A stretch of 42,924 nucleotides of DNA from Paulinella micropora (Eukaryota; Cercozoa; Imbricatea; Euglyphida), in assembly GCA_009731375.1 (NCBI GenBank), contig BJOX01000115.1, positions 258,153 to 301,076 on the forward strand, in the 5' to 3' direction. The position numbers and the translations under genes were made by a program. Shown here one piece after another: positions 1 through 8,329 of the stretch (position 1 is the stretch's first letter; every line of letters starts with the position of its first letter). A model generated the notes under the pieces. It was not told the DNA's origin. It was given only the letters and a program-made list of their open reading frames with translations, and searched no databases.

Positions 1-122
1 GTAAGAACAAAAAGCGGTGGCAGGGCGGGTGGCAGCTGGGCAGCGGGCAGCGCGGCGCGGGCGGGGTGGGGGCCGGCGCACCTGGATCCAGGGCGCGTGG
101 CGGAAGAAAGGTACCTAGCACA
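1..122. other. GC-rich unique segment at window edge
   Basis: A non-repetitive, strongly GC-rich stretch before the first microsatellite. Short open frames run through it on the minus strand but are too short to assign. Its composition resembles the GC-rich coding pieces further along, so it may be an edge of one of them. No recognised function. Confidence 0.3.
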
Positions 123-129
123 GCCAGAG

Positions 130-131
130 AG

Positions 132-170
<39 letters not shown>

Positions 171-188
171 AGGGAGAGAGAGAGAGAG

Positions 189-239
<51 letters not shown>

Positions 240-470
240 CAGATAAGATAGATAAATAGATAGAGATAGAGAGAGAGAGAGAGAGAGAAAGAAAGGAGAA
301 AGAAAACGAGGAGGAGGAGGGAGAGAAGAGGGAGAGAGAGAGAGAGAGAGAGAAAGAAAGAAAGAAAGAAATAGAAGAGTGTGTGTGTGAGAGAGAGAGA
401 GAGAAAAGAAAGAAAGAAATAAAGAAAGAGAGAGAGAGAGAGGGGGGGGGAGGAGAGAGAGAGAGAGAGG
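130..470. repeat. (GA)n / (GATA)n microsatellite block
   Basis: Nearly continuous GA, GGA, GATA and GAAA simple repeats, including a run of more than ten GATA units near 190-240. Ends in a poly-G/GA mix at about 440-470. No coding content. Confidence 0.95.
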
Positions 471-475
471 GTGGT

Positions 476-640
476 AATGCGGCGTGATGTGCAGGCCAGG
501 TCTTGCAGTGACCTGTTGCTCGGTGGCCTCTTGGAAGAGGCGCTCTGCTTTGAGCTCGCTGCCCGTCAGCCCCAGCTGCAGCCGCACCGCCGTGTCCGTC
601 ATAAAGAAGAACTCACGCGCAGCCTGCCCCACAAACTACG
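476..640 (-). pseudogene. GC-rich coding-like fragment, unknown protein
   Basis: Between two microsatellites the minus strand has an open frame of about 55 codons with no stop. It holds an internal Met at about 602 followed by a protein-like stretch rich in Leu, Glu and Thr (MTDTAVRLQLGLTGSELKAE). The segment ending AREFFF is echoed, diverged, at about 672-704, where the minus strand reads TCEFFI, so this edge was partly duplicated when the neighbouring ATGT repeats expanded. Not recognised; probably a fragment of a longer gene broken up by simple repeats. Confidence 0.3.
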
Positions 641-714
641 AATGTATGTATGTATGTATGTATGTATGTGGAGTGATGAAGAACTCACACGTGCCGCCTG
701 TCACCACACAACGA

Positions 715-765
<51 letters not shown>

Positions 766-1112
766 GAATATGTAGCAACGGGGTGCGTCAACGAGGAGGT
801 ATATATGTATTCATGCATGCATGTATGTATGTGTGTATGTATGTATGTATGTATGTATATCAAATAATTGGTTAGGACCGCGAGTATGTGTGTCTGCATG
901 AAGCATCGAGTGTGTGTTTGTATGTATGTATGCATGTATGTATGTGTATGTAAATCGCTTATGTATATCTATATCTATATCTGTATCTATATCTATATCT
1001 ATATCTATATCTATATCTATATCTATATCTATATCTATATCTGTATCTATATCTGTATCTATATCTGTATCAGTATCTGTATCTGTATCTATATCTGTAT
1101 CTATATGCTTAT
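637..1112. repeat. (ATGT)n, (GA)n and (ATATCT)n microsatellites
   Basis: ATGT repeats at 641-668 and 800-950, GA repeats at 718-760, and a 6-bp ATATCT/TGTATC array at 962-1106. Short unique pieces sit between them. The long open frames here are repeat translations. Confidence 0.95.
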
Positions 1113-1165
1113 GTCTATGTGTGTCTGCCTGGAGCATGGCGTGGTATGGCTATGCACATGTCACA

Positions 1166-1300
1166 GCTCGCTAGCTATGCGCAGGTTGTAGTGTGTGTCT
1201 ATGCACGCAGCTCGCTAGCTATGCGCAGGTTGTAGTGTGTGTCTATGCACGCAGCTCGCTAGCTATGCGCAGGTTGTGTGTGTCTATGCATGCAGCATCG
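1166..1300 (+). repeat. Minisatellite with a unit of about 46 bp
   Basis: Three head-to-tail copies of a unit beginning CTCGCTAGCTATGCGCAGG and ending in CTATGCACGCAG; the third is shortened. Related fragments (GCTAGCTA, TCTATGCATG, CGCGTGTGTC) continue to about 1640, so the whole 1.15-1.64 kb stretch is a decayed higher-order repeat. No gene seen. Confidence 0.85.
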
Positions 1301-1639
1301 CGTGTGTCTCTGCACATGTCGCAGCTAGCCACGGAGGTGGTAGTGTCGGTTATTGCATGGAGACACACGGTGTATGCGTAGGCTGTAGTGGTGTGTCTAT
1401 GCACGCAGCATCGCGTGTGTCTCTGCACGTGTCGCAGCTAGCTAGGTAGGTGGTAAGCGCGCGTGACCGCGTGTACAGGACCGCCAGCAGCACTGCGTTT
1501 CTATGCATGAAACACTATGTGTGTCCATGCACATGTCACAGCTAGCTAGGGCTAGGTACGTGGTGGTGTGTTTCTATGCATGAAGCATGGCGTGTGTCCA
1601 TGCACATTGCAATGTCACGGCTAGCTAGGTATAGGTAGG

Positions 1640-1750
1640 TGTTTAGTGAAGCGCGCGGGACCGCCAGGTTGGGCTGGGAAGGCGCGCGCCGCGGGCTGCC
1701 CGGCGGGGAGCGCGCAGGCGACGACACAGCCGCGAGAACAGACTGCACAC

Positions 1751-1752
<2 letters not shown>
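1640..1752. other. GC-rich unique island
   Basis: About 110 bp of GC-rich unique sequence between the minisatellite and a CA/TA tract. On the minus strand it is open in the same frame as the coiled-coil gene at 1914-2553, reading through the intervening repeat. It could be the far end of that gene separated by a repeat expansion, but nothing in it is recognisable. Confidence 0.3.
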
Positions 1753-1794
<42 letters not shown>

Positions 1795-1902
1795 ATATAT
1801 AATATGTATATATATACATATATAATATGTATATATATACATATATAATATGTATATATATATAATATGTATATATATTACATATATATATACATATATA
1901 AA
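1753..1902. repeat. (CA)n(TA)n microsatellite with ATATGT variants
   Basis: CA dinucleotides pass into TA dinucleotides and then into AATATGTATATATATACAT units. The tract interrupts the end of the coiled-coil ORF on the minus strand. Confidence 0.95.
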
Positions 1903-1913
1903 AGCTGAAATAA

Positions 1914-2553
1914 GCATGTATCGGTTATGTCTGCGTACAGGGCGGGGTGGGGTGGCTGCCGGCGCCGCGCGCAGTCGCTCCAGCTCGGCCTGCAACTGCG
2001 CCAGCTGCTGCTGCGCCTTGCTCTCTGCCTCTTCTCTGCCTCTGCGCTCGGTCGCCAGCTGCTGCTGCATCTTGCGCTCCGCCTCCAGTAGCTCCTGCGC
2101 CTTCCTCCTTTCCACCTCCAGCGCCTTCTCTGCTGCTTCCTTCGCCTTCTCTGCTGCTTCCTTCGCCTTCCTCTCTGTTTCCTTCGCCTTCTCCGCTGCT
2201 TCCTTCGCCTTCTTCTCTGCCTGCAGCTCTTGCTCTACCCTCTTTCTCTCTGCTGCTTCTGTCTCCTTGACTTTGGCCAGCTCTTTCTCGTGCTCCTTTT
2301 TGTCTGCATCCCTAGCCTGTCTCTCGTTTTCCAGCTGCTTGTCCAGCTGGGCCTGCTGCGCCTGGTTCGTGGTTTGCTGCGCTGCTGGCTGGTCCGGTGT
2401 GGCGGCTTGCTTGTCCTTTTTCTCCTGCTCGCGCTTGTCCTCCTCCTGCAGCCACGCCTTGTGCTCCTGGTCCTTCTGCTTCACCTCCTCCTCGGACAGC
2501 GCAGTCGGCTGCTTGAAGGCGCCCGTCATGCGCGCCAGCAGCTCGTCGCACAT
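1914..2553 (-). CDS. Lys/Glu/Ala-rich coiled-coil protein, 3' end lost in a repeat
   Basis: The ATG at 2553 opens a frame of about 213 codons before it runs into the TA repeat; its proper stop is not visible. The product is highly charged: an acidic start, a Gln-rich stretch at about residues 50-75, then tandem heptad-like KAKEAAEKAKE units at about 100-150 and a further Gln/Leu/Glu coil to about 200, ending in a Pro/Arg-rich piece. This predicts a long single coiled coil. The gene is GC-rich, unlike the AT-rich virus that starts 200 bp to its right, and resembles the 27-43 kb block in composition. Function unknown; low-complexity coils of this kind are not diagnostic. Confidence 0.5.
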
Positions 2554-2671
2554 GGCCACGAACTAACACGCACAGCGCCAACACCAAAGGGTGCGCCCAC
2601 AGACACGGGGCCGCAACAGCAACAGAGCCGATCAGACAAACACAGGCACATATGACAGCACGCACGAGCGA

Positions 2672-2729
2672 GCGACAGCGACAGAGAGAGGGCGAGCGAG
2701 CGAGCGAGAAAGAGACAGAGAGAGACAGA

Positions 2730-2764
<35 letters not shown>
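2672..2764. repeat. (GA)n microsatellite at the ATPase breakpoint
   Basis: GAGC/GACAGA and then pure GA repeats, ending abruptly where the ATPase N-terminal half begins on the minus strand. This tract forms the left edge of the viral block. Confidence 0.9.
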
Positions 2765-2768
<4 letters not shown>

Positions 2769-3175
2769 CTTTTCCAAAATATAAAAACTTCGGCTTCGGT
2801 TCTTCTCGCTCATCCTGTACAATCTCGCCTTCTTCTTGCTCTTCGTCCGGCTTATTGAGCTTGTCTAACTCGTAATCAATCACACTATACCCATCCATTT
2901 TCAAATATGTGTATATCGCCATCGGGTTGCCCTTCTTCTTGAAGTGCTTAACCATTTCTTTGTATATGTGGTCCTTGTGTATCGTGCTGGCAATAATAAC
3001 AATACGGATCTTTTTGTCGGTCGTTCGTTTTAGGATTTCAAACAGCGCTGTCGTCTTACCACTCTTCTTGCGAGCGAGAAGAAATATATTGGCATACGGT
3101 TCATCAAATAACTTATCCTTTTGCCAACTTGTCGCCATCTCCGTTTTGCTTAACTGGTCTAACTCGTATATCGTT
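2765..3175 (-). pseudogene. A32-like genome-packaging ATPase, N-terminal half (inverted)
   Basis: Packaging ATPases of the FtsK/HerA-related A32 type pump viral DNA into capsids. The Walker A P-loop is clear in NIFLLARKKSGKTTALFEIL at about 3060-3120, followed by a beta-strand (IRIVIIAST). The frame ends at KPKFLYFGKE, where it enters a GA repeat, before Walker B is reached. The missing half lies 3 kb away on the opposite strand at 5788-6145. The likely start is the ATG at about 3176, immediately after a GCGGAGGCGAAGTCTCTGC palindrome, as in the penton gene at 8330, but a one-base change in the A run at codons 2-3 puts it out of frame. ATG 3136, inside KTEMATSWQ, is the first in-frame ATG. 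Confidence 0.85.
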
Positions 3176-3187
3176 AATTTTTTCCAT

Positions 3188-3213
3188 CGCAGAGACTTCG
3201 CCTCCGCACCTCC
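3188..3213 (-). repeat. Palindromic element, GGAGGTGCGGAGGCGAAGTC type
   Basis: Same palindrome as at 6552-6575 and, as a variant, at 8306-8329. Here it lies directly upstream of the ATPase start region on the minus strand. The core GCGGAG...CTCTGC can fold. Confidence 0.75.
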
Positions 3214-3248
3214 AAATATATTATATATTCTAAAATATTTTTTTTTAC

Positions 3249-3282
3249 CTGCGGGGTTGTAGGGGGAGCAGGCCCCTACCCT
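3249..3282 (-). repeat. GC-rich hairpin between the 128-aa gene and the ATPase
   Basis: On the minus strand GTAGGGG and CCCCTAC form a 7-bp stem, followed by AACCCCGC. It matches the TAGGGGCAAGCCCCTA-type hairpins after genes at 6523 and 12229. It overlaps the end of the 128-residue ORF and may act as a terminator or mRNA 3'-end structure. Confidence 0.7.
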
Positions 3283-3662
3283 AGAAATTCTAAACAAATA
3301 ACAATTCTTCCAGCTAGTTGGTCAGTCTCAATGTTGCCATTGTCCGTTTTAAGCACTGTAAAAGTGTATTGCCCGTCGGTCCAATTAATAATACCTAAGT
3401 TGTAGCTGAGATTTGAAATGTTTGCCGTGGTGCTGTCTGCGAATGTGCCGATAATACCGATGCGGTCCATATGGAGGATTTTCGTTTTAGTCTCCGACGT
3501 ATCATTTGTATAGTGGATAAACTTAACATTCATTCTAGTCGGTGTAAAGTTCATTTGAATGTTTTTGTCAAATGTCTTTCTATTGCCAGCAAAATCATTA
3601 TTTAGAAAAATAATCTTCTGGTATTTATAGTCCGTCATGACGCCCTCTATATTACTACTCAT
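3276..3662 (-). CDS. Uncharacterised viral protein, 128 aa
   Basis: ATG at 3662 and TAG at 3276, fully open. The product is rich in Asn, Thr and Ile with alternating beta-type patterns (KIIFLNND, MNFTPTRMNVKFIHYTND, YTFTVLK) and has no signal peptide or membrane segment. It has the look of a small all-beta virion protein. It lies between the small membrane gene and the ATPase half on the same strand, inside the inverted segment. I do not recognise a family; a minor structural protein is inferred from context only. Confidence 0.6.
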   Translation of the reverse strand: MSSNIEGVMTDYKYQKIIFLNNDFAGNRKTFDKNIQMNFTPTRMNVKFIHYTNDTSETKTKILHMDRIGIIGTFADSTTANISNLSYNLGIINWTDGQYTFTVLKTDNGNIETDQLAGRIVICLEFLG

Positions 3663-3870
3663 AAACTTTTTATTAATTAATATTTCTGCTCGGACCGCCT
3701 GTGATTTCTATTCGCGGGTCAGCGATTAAAAAAATGAATCGTGTATTTATTGTATTCAAAAAGGATGTGTGTATAAGCCGATTAGTGATTGGTGTATTAG
3801 TTTTGATGAAGCCATTCCGCTAATCTGTGCGGGTGATGCTTCGTGGTATAAAATCTATTCGTTTGAATGT
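3663..3870 (-). other. AT-rich spacer with a possible coding remnant
   Basis: On the minus strand about 45 codons (about 3810 down to 3673) are open without an ATG and end ITGGPSRNIN-stop. This may be the tail of a broken small gene. Otherwise it is AT-rich promoter-like sequence for the 128-aa gene. Confidence 0.25.
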
Positions 3871-4017
3871 TCATTTCCTACTTGAAGAAGGTGAAGGGAG
3901 GCAGATGCCGATAAGTAAGGTCAAAATACCGACGTACGTGTTAGCAACCTCACACGGCAAGTTCTTTTCAGACAACCTCACAATACAAAGTGTTATAATC
4001 GCTATAATGATACCCAT
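3871..4017 (-). CDS. Small membrane protein, 48 aa
   Basis: ATG at 4017, TGA at 3871. The short product has two hydrophobic stretches, MGIIIAIITLCIV at the N-terminus and TYVGILTLLIGICL near residues 28-41, joined by a short charged linker (RLSEKNLPCE). It therefore looks like a hairpin-type two-span membrane protein. Small one- or two-span proteins are common in polinton-like viruses and virophages. Same strand as its neighbours in the inverted segment. Function unknown. Confidence 0.5.
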   Translation of the reverse strand: MGIIIAIITLCIVRLSEKNLPCEVANTYVGILTLLIGICLPSPSSSRK

Positions 4018-4056
4018 TTGAAATAAGTATTTAATAAGCAGGCTGTCGGTTTTTTG

Positions 4057-4215
4057 CTAAGTCATACAACAGTCCCAGTTGTCCTCGTATTCGTGGTCAA
4101 TTTTTTGTCCTTCCTGCTTAATTTGGACATCTAGCACGCGGTTCTTCAACTCTGGTGTCATCTCGCCATCCGCCATATCAATAATAGGTGGTGGTGGGTG
4201 TAATCTAGGAGGCAT
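4057..4215 (-). CDS. Small acidic protein, 52 aa, overlapping the fibre stop
   Basis: ATG at 4215, TAG at 4057. The start overlaps the fibre stop at 4205 by 11 bases in another frame, a compact viral arrangement. The protein begins MPPRLHPPPPIIDM and continues with an acidic region (DGEMTPELKN, EYEDNWDCC). No domain recognised. The overlap and the absence of stops support a real gene, but it is short. Confidence 0.45.
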   Translation of the reverse strand: MPPRLHPPPPIIDMADGEMTPELKNRVLDVQIKQEGQKIDHEYEDNWDCCMT

Positions 4216-5745
4216 TAGAAGGGAAAACGTCTGCTCTGATTTCTGCTAATTGTTTGGATTGGTCTTGTAATATATTAAGTAAAGTTTTATTTTCCTTTTC
4301 TAAATTAACTACTTTTTCTGACAATTGTTGAACTGCCTTAATTAATGGTGCGATAAACTCTGAATAACCTATACCATAACCAACATCACCACTATCGACA
4401 CATTTAACATCTTCTGGATTAATACTTTTCCCTTTCAATTCGTATTCCGCTTTTTGCTTTGGACACGGAGCCATAATTGTTTCTTTTACAAATCCGCCAA
4501 AATCTAACATATCCATTTCTTCCAGTAGGTCTTCTAATTCCTGTGCTATTAAGCCAGTCCTACATTTTTTTAATCATCAATCATACGATAACAGACTGGA
4601 TTTAACTTATTAATAAAGTCTAAACCTAAACATTCCTTTATATCTTCTTTTTTTCGTCTGTCTGAATATTGAATAGGATTAGACGATACCCATAACTGCC
4701 CGTCGCTTGCTCTTAAAGACGTTAAAACTGCATTACGATTTTCTCAAATAAAACCTTCTGTTGAGCCCGTGCTACATCTAAATCTTAAAGCATAACTGGC
4801 TATACCGCCTCCAACACCTCCTGCTAGTGCTGTTCCTCCTGCTAAACTTTTACCTCCTCCAGATTGTCCCATATAAATTCCCCAGTCTGTATTTGCTGTC
4901 TCCCACATAAATATTCCTCTCATTCGTCCCGTCTGTTGCTCCTTGTATTCCTATTTTCGCTCCACTACTTAATGTTGTGGTCGTTAGCACTCCAGTGTAC
5001 GTAATTCCCGCATTTGCTGTTATTGATTTTGAAGCCGTAATTGCTGTTCTATTAATTCTCAATAATTCGGTTGTAGCACCTTCATAAAATACGTGGCTAT
5101 TAGTTGTAAGCGTGTTATATTTAAATACCCCACTTCCAGTTCCAAACCCCTGAAACTCGGTCGTAGAATTTGTATTAAAATCATATATGACTAATTTATT
5201 ATTAGCATCTGCCGACCTATCTACAAATATTTTTTTACCTGCTCCGACTACTAAATCGCTCTGAGCATAGATTGTTCCAGTTCCCCTCGCATAAATATGT
5301 AAGTCTTGATTAGTATTGCTTCCTGTAGCATATATTGAATTATAACCAAAACCCACACCCTGTGTCCCGTTGCTGTGTCTAAATTCAACACTTCCAGAAG
5401 ATTGACCTATATTGGCTGTACAATACAATCCTACTGGTGTCGGATGAGAGTTAGTTCTTGCTTCTCCTCTTATATCTACCGAACTATTAACAACGGATAT
5501 TCCCGCATTTGCTGTTATTAGTCCAGCATTACTTATGTTTATTGCTTCAGACCAGGTTATAGCACTCCCACTGCTATTCCTGATTTATAGCCAAAAGAGA
5601 GTGTATTGCTTATCTTTGCTATTCGGAAATTCGCATTCGCATAACTTGATTTCCATCCAGCATGATCTAAATAAGCACCAAAAGCAATAATTACATTGTT
5701 ATGACCTAAATTGGCTATTGTAAATACGGGATATGTGTAGAAAAG
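4205..5745 (-). pseudogene. Fibre protein with peptidase-S74 chaperone tail, frameshifted
   Basis: Minus-strand pieces in changing frames form one fibre gene. The proximal part (5745-4910) is repetitive, Thr/Gly/Ser/Asn-rich beta structure (ATGSNTNQDLHIYARGTG, TLTTNSHVFYEGATTELLRI), as in trimeric beta-helical fibres. The distal part (about 4716-4205) is a clear intramolecular chaperone S74 domain: SDRRKKEDIKE, LDFINKLNPVCYR, GLIAQELEDLLEE, then VGYGIGYSEFIAPLIKAVQQ and a terminal coiled coil. In this family the C-terminal domain drives trimer folding and then cleaves itself off. Breaks lie near 5560, 4910, 4850-4740 and in the A run near 4570. The N-terminal, virion-attachment end is missing at the inversion edge. 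Confidence 0.8.
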
Positions 5746-5787
5746 AAGAAACCAGAAGCCCCCGCTGAGAGACCGTCTAAGTAATAA

Positions 5788-6145
5788 TACTATCAAACTC
5801 CCGAAGTCGTGTTCGTGTTAGATGACCTCGGCTCTGGTTTAAGGGATAAGTCCGTGAGCGACCTACTTAAAAAAAATAGACACTACAAGTCAAAAGTGAT
5901 TATGAGCTCGCAGTATCTTAACGACTTACGACCCGAAGCAATAAAACAGCTGGACTAGCTTCTTATTTTTCCTGGTCAGAGTGTGGATAAAATTGAACTC
6001 GTATACAAGCATCTTGACCTCGGCTACGACCTTGAATGCTTCATTGAAAAATATCACGAGGCGACGAAAGAGAGATTTAACTTTTTTGTATGTGGATGCG
6101 GTCTCTGACGAATTACGAAAAAACTTCAATAATCGTTTTAAGTAA
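5788..6145 (+). pseudogene. A32-like packaging ATPase, C-terminal half
   Basis: This plus-strand frame supplies what the half at 2765-3175 lacks. It begins TPEVVFVLDDLGSG, a Walker B strand with the acidic pair, followed by the sensor-like strand SKVIMSSQYLNDLRPE and an A32-type C-terminus (VYKHLDLGYDLECF). It has an in-frame TAG at 5956-5958 and a frameshift in the T run near 6090; the last residues to the TAA at 6143-6145 are in another frame. Orientation matches the protease and capsid genes downstream. The two halves meet at opposite ends of an inverted segment of about 3 kb. Confidence 0.85.
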
Positions 6146-6179
6146 TTTTATTATTTATTTTTTTTAGAACTATATATAG

Positions 6180-6525
6180 ATGCCAACATCACCAGTGATT
6201 ATTTCACAACCAGCGGGATATAACATCGGATACAATCCTTCACCACTCAAAATGCCACAGAAAGGGCGAGCCCTTTCAAACCCAAGTTTAGCAGGAGGAA
6301 GAAAGAAGAAAGGAAAAAAGAAACAAACAGGCGGTAAAATTAACTGGGCGAAAGTAGAAAAAGCGGGCCACAAATGTTGAAAGATGGTTGAGAAAGAACA
6401 AAGCGATATCGAGAGGAGCTACATTTTTAAGCGATGTCGGAGTGCCTTATGCGGACCGTGTAGCGAAAGCGGCGGCGAAACAAGGATACGGCAAGCAACG
6501 AGGAGGAGCCGTTAAGTTTCGGTAG
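6180..6525 (+). pseudogene. Small basic PX-like virion protein, frameshifted
   Basis: ATG at 6180. The first part carries GRALSNPSLAGGRKKKGKKK, a Lys-rich DNA-binding-like tract. After a frameshift in the G run near 6363, the frame reads WLRKNKAISRGATFLSDVG and later AKQGYGKQRGG and ends at TAG 6523-6525. A basic tail plus a W-L-R-K-x-K-x-I-S-R-G / G-x-P-Y-A-D / G-Y-G pattern is what small core- or penton-associated proteins of polinton-like and adenovirus-related viruses look like. It sits between ATPase and protease. A palindrome at 6261-6276 is read in frame as KGRALSNP. Confidence 0.6.
6261..6283 (+). repeat. In-frame palindrome in the PX-like gene
   Basis: AAAGGGC-GA-GCCCTTT hairpin followed by CAAACCC, inside the coding frame. 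It encodes the same kind of peptide (KGRALSNP) as the copy in the lipase gene (KGQALSNP). Confidence 0.75.
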
Positions 6526-6575
6526 GGACAAGCCCCTACAACCCCCTATATGGAGGTGCGGAGGCGAAGTCTCTG
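6523..6575 (+). repeat. Intergenic palindrome pair after the PX-like gene
   Basis: TAGGGACAAGCCCCTACAAC begins at the stop codon, then TGGAGGTGCGGAGGCGAAGT with CTCTGC. The first half may serve as a 3' end for the upstream gene. The second half is the palindrome that precedes the penton and ATPase starts, here followed by an AT-rich promoter-like stretch before the protease ATG at 6622. Confidence 0.7.
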
Positions 6576-6621
6576 CTAATGTAAAATCTTATATTAATTT
6601 TTTTATAATAATATATACAAT

Positions 6622-8225
6622 ATGAAGACCAAAACTCGTGGAGGAAAACAACGACCGCCGAGGATATACAGAACCAAAGATGGCCGACCATATATTAAAG
6701 TAAAAGGCAAACGAGCATACCTTTCAACACTTCAAATCTTTAAACTGTTTCTGAAATATATGAAAGGGGATACCCCTTTCAAACCCCACCGGCGGGGTCG
6801 TAGGGGCGGAGTCCCTACAAAAGAGCGAACAGTTAAGTCTGAATTTGACCGTCTTGAATACGAGAACCGAAACCAGATACAAGACAACCTACAAAAAAAA
6901 TATGACCTAATACACGACGAGGAACAAAAGGAAAAGAAGAAACGGGGAGAGATAGAAGAAGAAAAGAAAAGGTTGGAAATAAAAGAAATCAAAGACCTCG
7001 AAGAGAAAGAAGAAGAAAAGAAAAGAAGAGAGAGGAAGGAGGATGGCGAAATGAAGGAAAGACAAGAAGAAAAGAAAAGAGAGATTAAAAGGTTGAAACG
7101 AATAAATGAAGAACTCAGAGAATTCCAAAAACCTAAAAGGCTTTTATTAATGCCGCCAGACAAAAACAATAATTATAGTAAAACTCCGCAACGAGCTCGG
7201 AAAAAACCTCCGCCGTCCGATACCAAGGTAGAAGATATAACTCAACAATGGAATGCGAATTTGAGTAAGATTGAGCATTTCCAGCGAGAAAAAATAGTTA
7301 AAGAGATGGTTGAAAGTTCTGTCCAGAGTAGAGGCAATAACAAAAAAACTAACAAGCAAATCGTACAAGATTTAGAAAAAGCTGGTATTGTAGTTATCCG
7401 TGTCAAGGGAGGAAAAGTTGTTAATTACAAAAAGACTTTACAGCAATTTTTAATCAAACACGAAACAACGAAAAAAATCGAAACACCGGCGGAAGGATGG
7501 GCTTCATTTAATGCTTGGATAGAAAAGAAAACGAAGCAGGCCGAACAAAAACAAAAACAACAACAACCACAACCACAACCACAACCAGAACCAGAACCAG
7601 AACCACAACCACAACCAGAAGAAAAAGAAGAACCACAACCAGAAGAAAAAGAAGAACAGGATGTGAAAAACTTAATAAATCAATTCCAAAATACGCCGCC
7701 AGCTTCAGAAGATGATGACGGACAAAGTGGGGAAGGCTATCGCGGGCTAATGACGGACGAAATAGACAACATTATGAAATATGATTGGTATATCGGCACG
7801 GTAGCCAGCGACGAAATAAACAAACTAAAACCAGAAAAAAGAAAGAAGTATGGTTTTATAATGAATCTGGATAAGTCTAGTCAACCAGGCTCACTTTGGA
7901 TTGCTGTTTGGATTGACACCATTAAAGATGACTCTATCGAAATCTACGACCCTCTCGCACTGTATAAGCCGACTGAGCTATTTCTACACCAAATGAAACA
8001 GCTTATGAAAAGAGTAAGCCAAACACATACCTGCTTATGAAGGTTAATCAGGTAAAAAATCAAAGCGACACAAGCACAACCTGCGGGTGGCATAGTATTA
8101 GGTTTCTTAAAGAAAGAGCGAAAGGTAATAGGTTTAAATTCGCAAGCGGATGGACTGATTCGAAGGAGAAGGAAGCGGAGGAGTTGAAAGCGCAGAACGG
8201 CTACGGCTTTGATACATTCATTTAG
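6622..8225 (+). pseudogene. Adenain/Ulp1-type cysteine protease with charged N-terminal extension
   Basis: ATG 6622, after ATAATAATATATACA. The first 370 residues are an extension: a basic start, an in-frame palindrome insert (KGDTPFKPHRRGRRGG, about residues 48-63), a long Lys/Glu coiled coil, and a Gln/Pro/Glu repeat near 305-345. The protease fold follows: YGFIMNLDKSSQPGSLWIAV, then IEIYDPL with the Asp, and after a frameshift at about 8020-8040 the nucleophile region STTCGWHSIRFL at about 8085. The segment before WIAV normally ends in the catalytic His of the family; here it is Leu (CTT). Such proteases cleave capsid precursors during maturation. The frameshift and the His loss suggest the copy is dead. 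Confidence 0.8.
6762..6818 (+). repeat. In-frame triple palindrome in the protease gene
   Basis: Three successive hairpins: GAAAGGGG-ATA-CCCCTTTC, then AACCCC-ACCGGC-GGGGT, then GTAGGG...CCCTAC. The frame stays open through all of them. The same composite occurs in the lipase gene at 12707-12763. Confidence 0.8.
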
Positions 8226-8248
8226 CAGGGGCAAGCCCCCGCACCCCC
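8226..8248 (+). repeat. Palindrome at the protease 3' end
   Basis: AGGGGCAAGCCCCCGCACCC directly after the protease stop; stem GGGGC/GCCCC with an AA loop. Same family as at 6523 and 12229. Confidence 0.7.
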
Positions 8249-8305
8249 GATTGGTTTGAAGTAATTAAAACAAAAAATATATTTTCTATTATATATCCAA
8301 AAATA

Positions 8306-8329
8306 GAGGTGCGGAGACTAGTCTCTGCG
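8306..8329 (+). repeat. Palindrome abutting the penton-like start codon
   Basis: GAGGTGCGGAGACTAGTCTC followed by TGCG; the core GAGACTAGTCTC is a perfect palindrome. The ATG follows at 8330. It could sit in the 5' leader as an mRNA hairpin or be part of the promoter. Confidence 0.7.

Noticed and set aside
6732-7169. Minus-strand Ser/Phe-rich frame opposite the protease
   Set aside because: Mirror of the Lys/Glu-rich coiled coil on the plus strand; codon pattern explains it.
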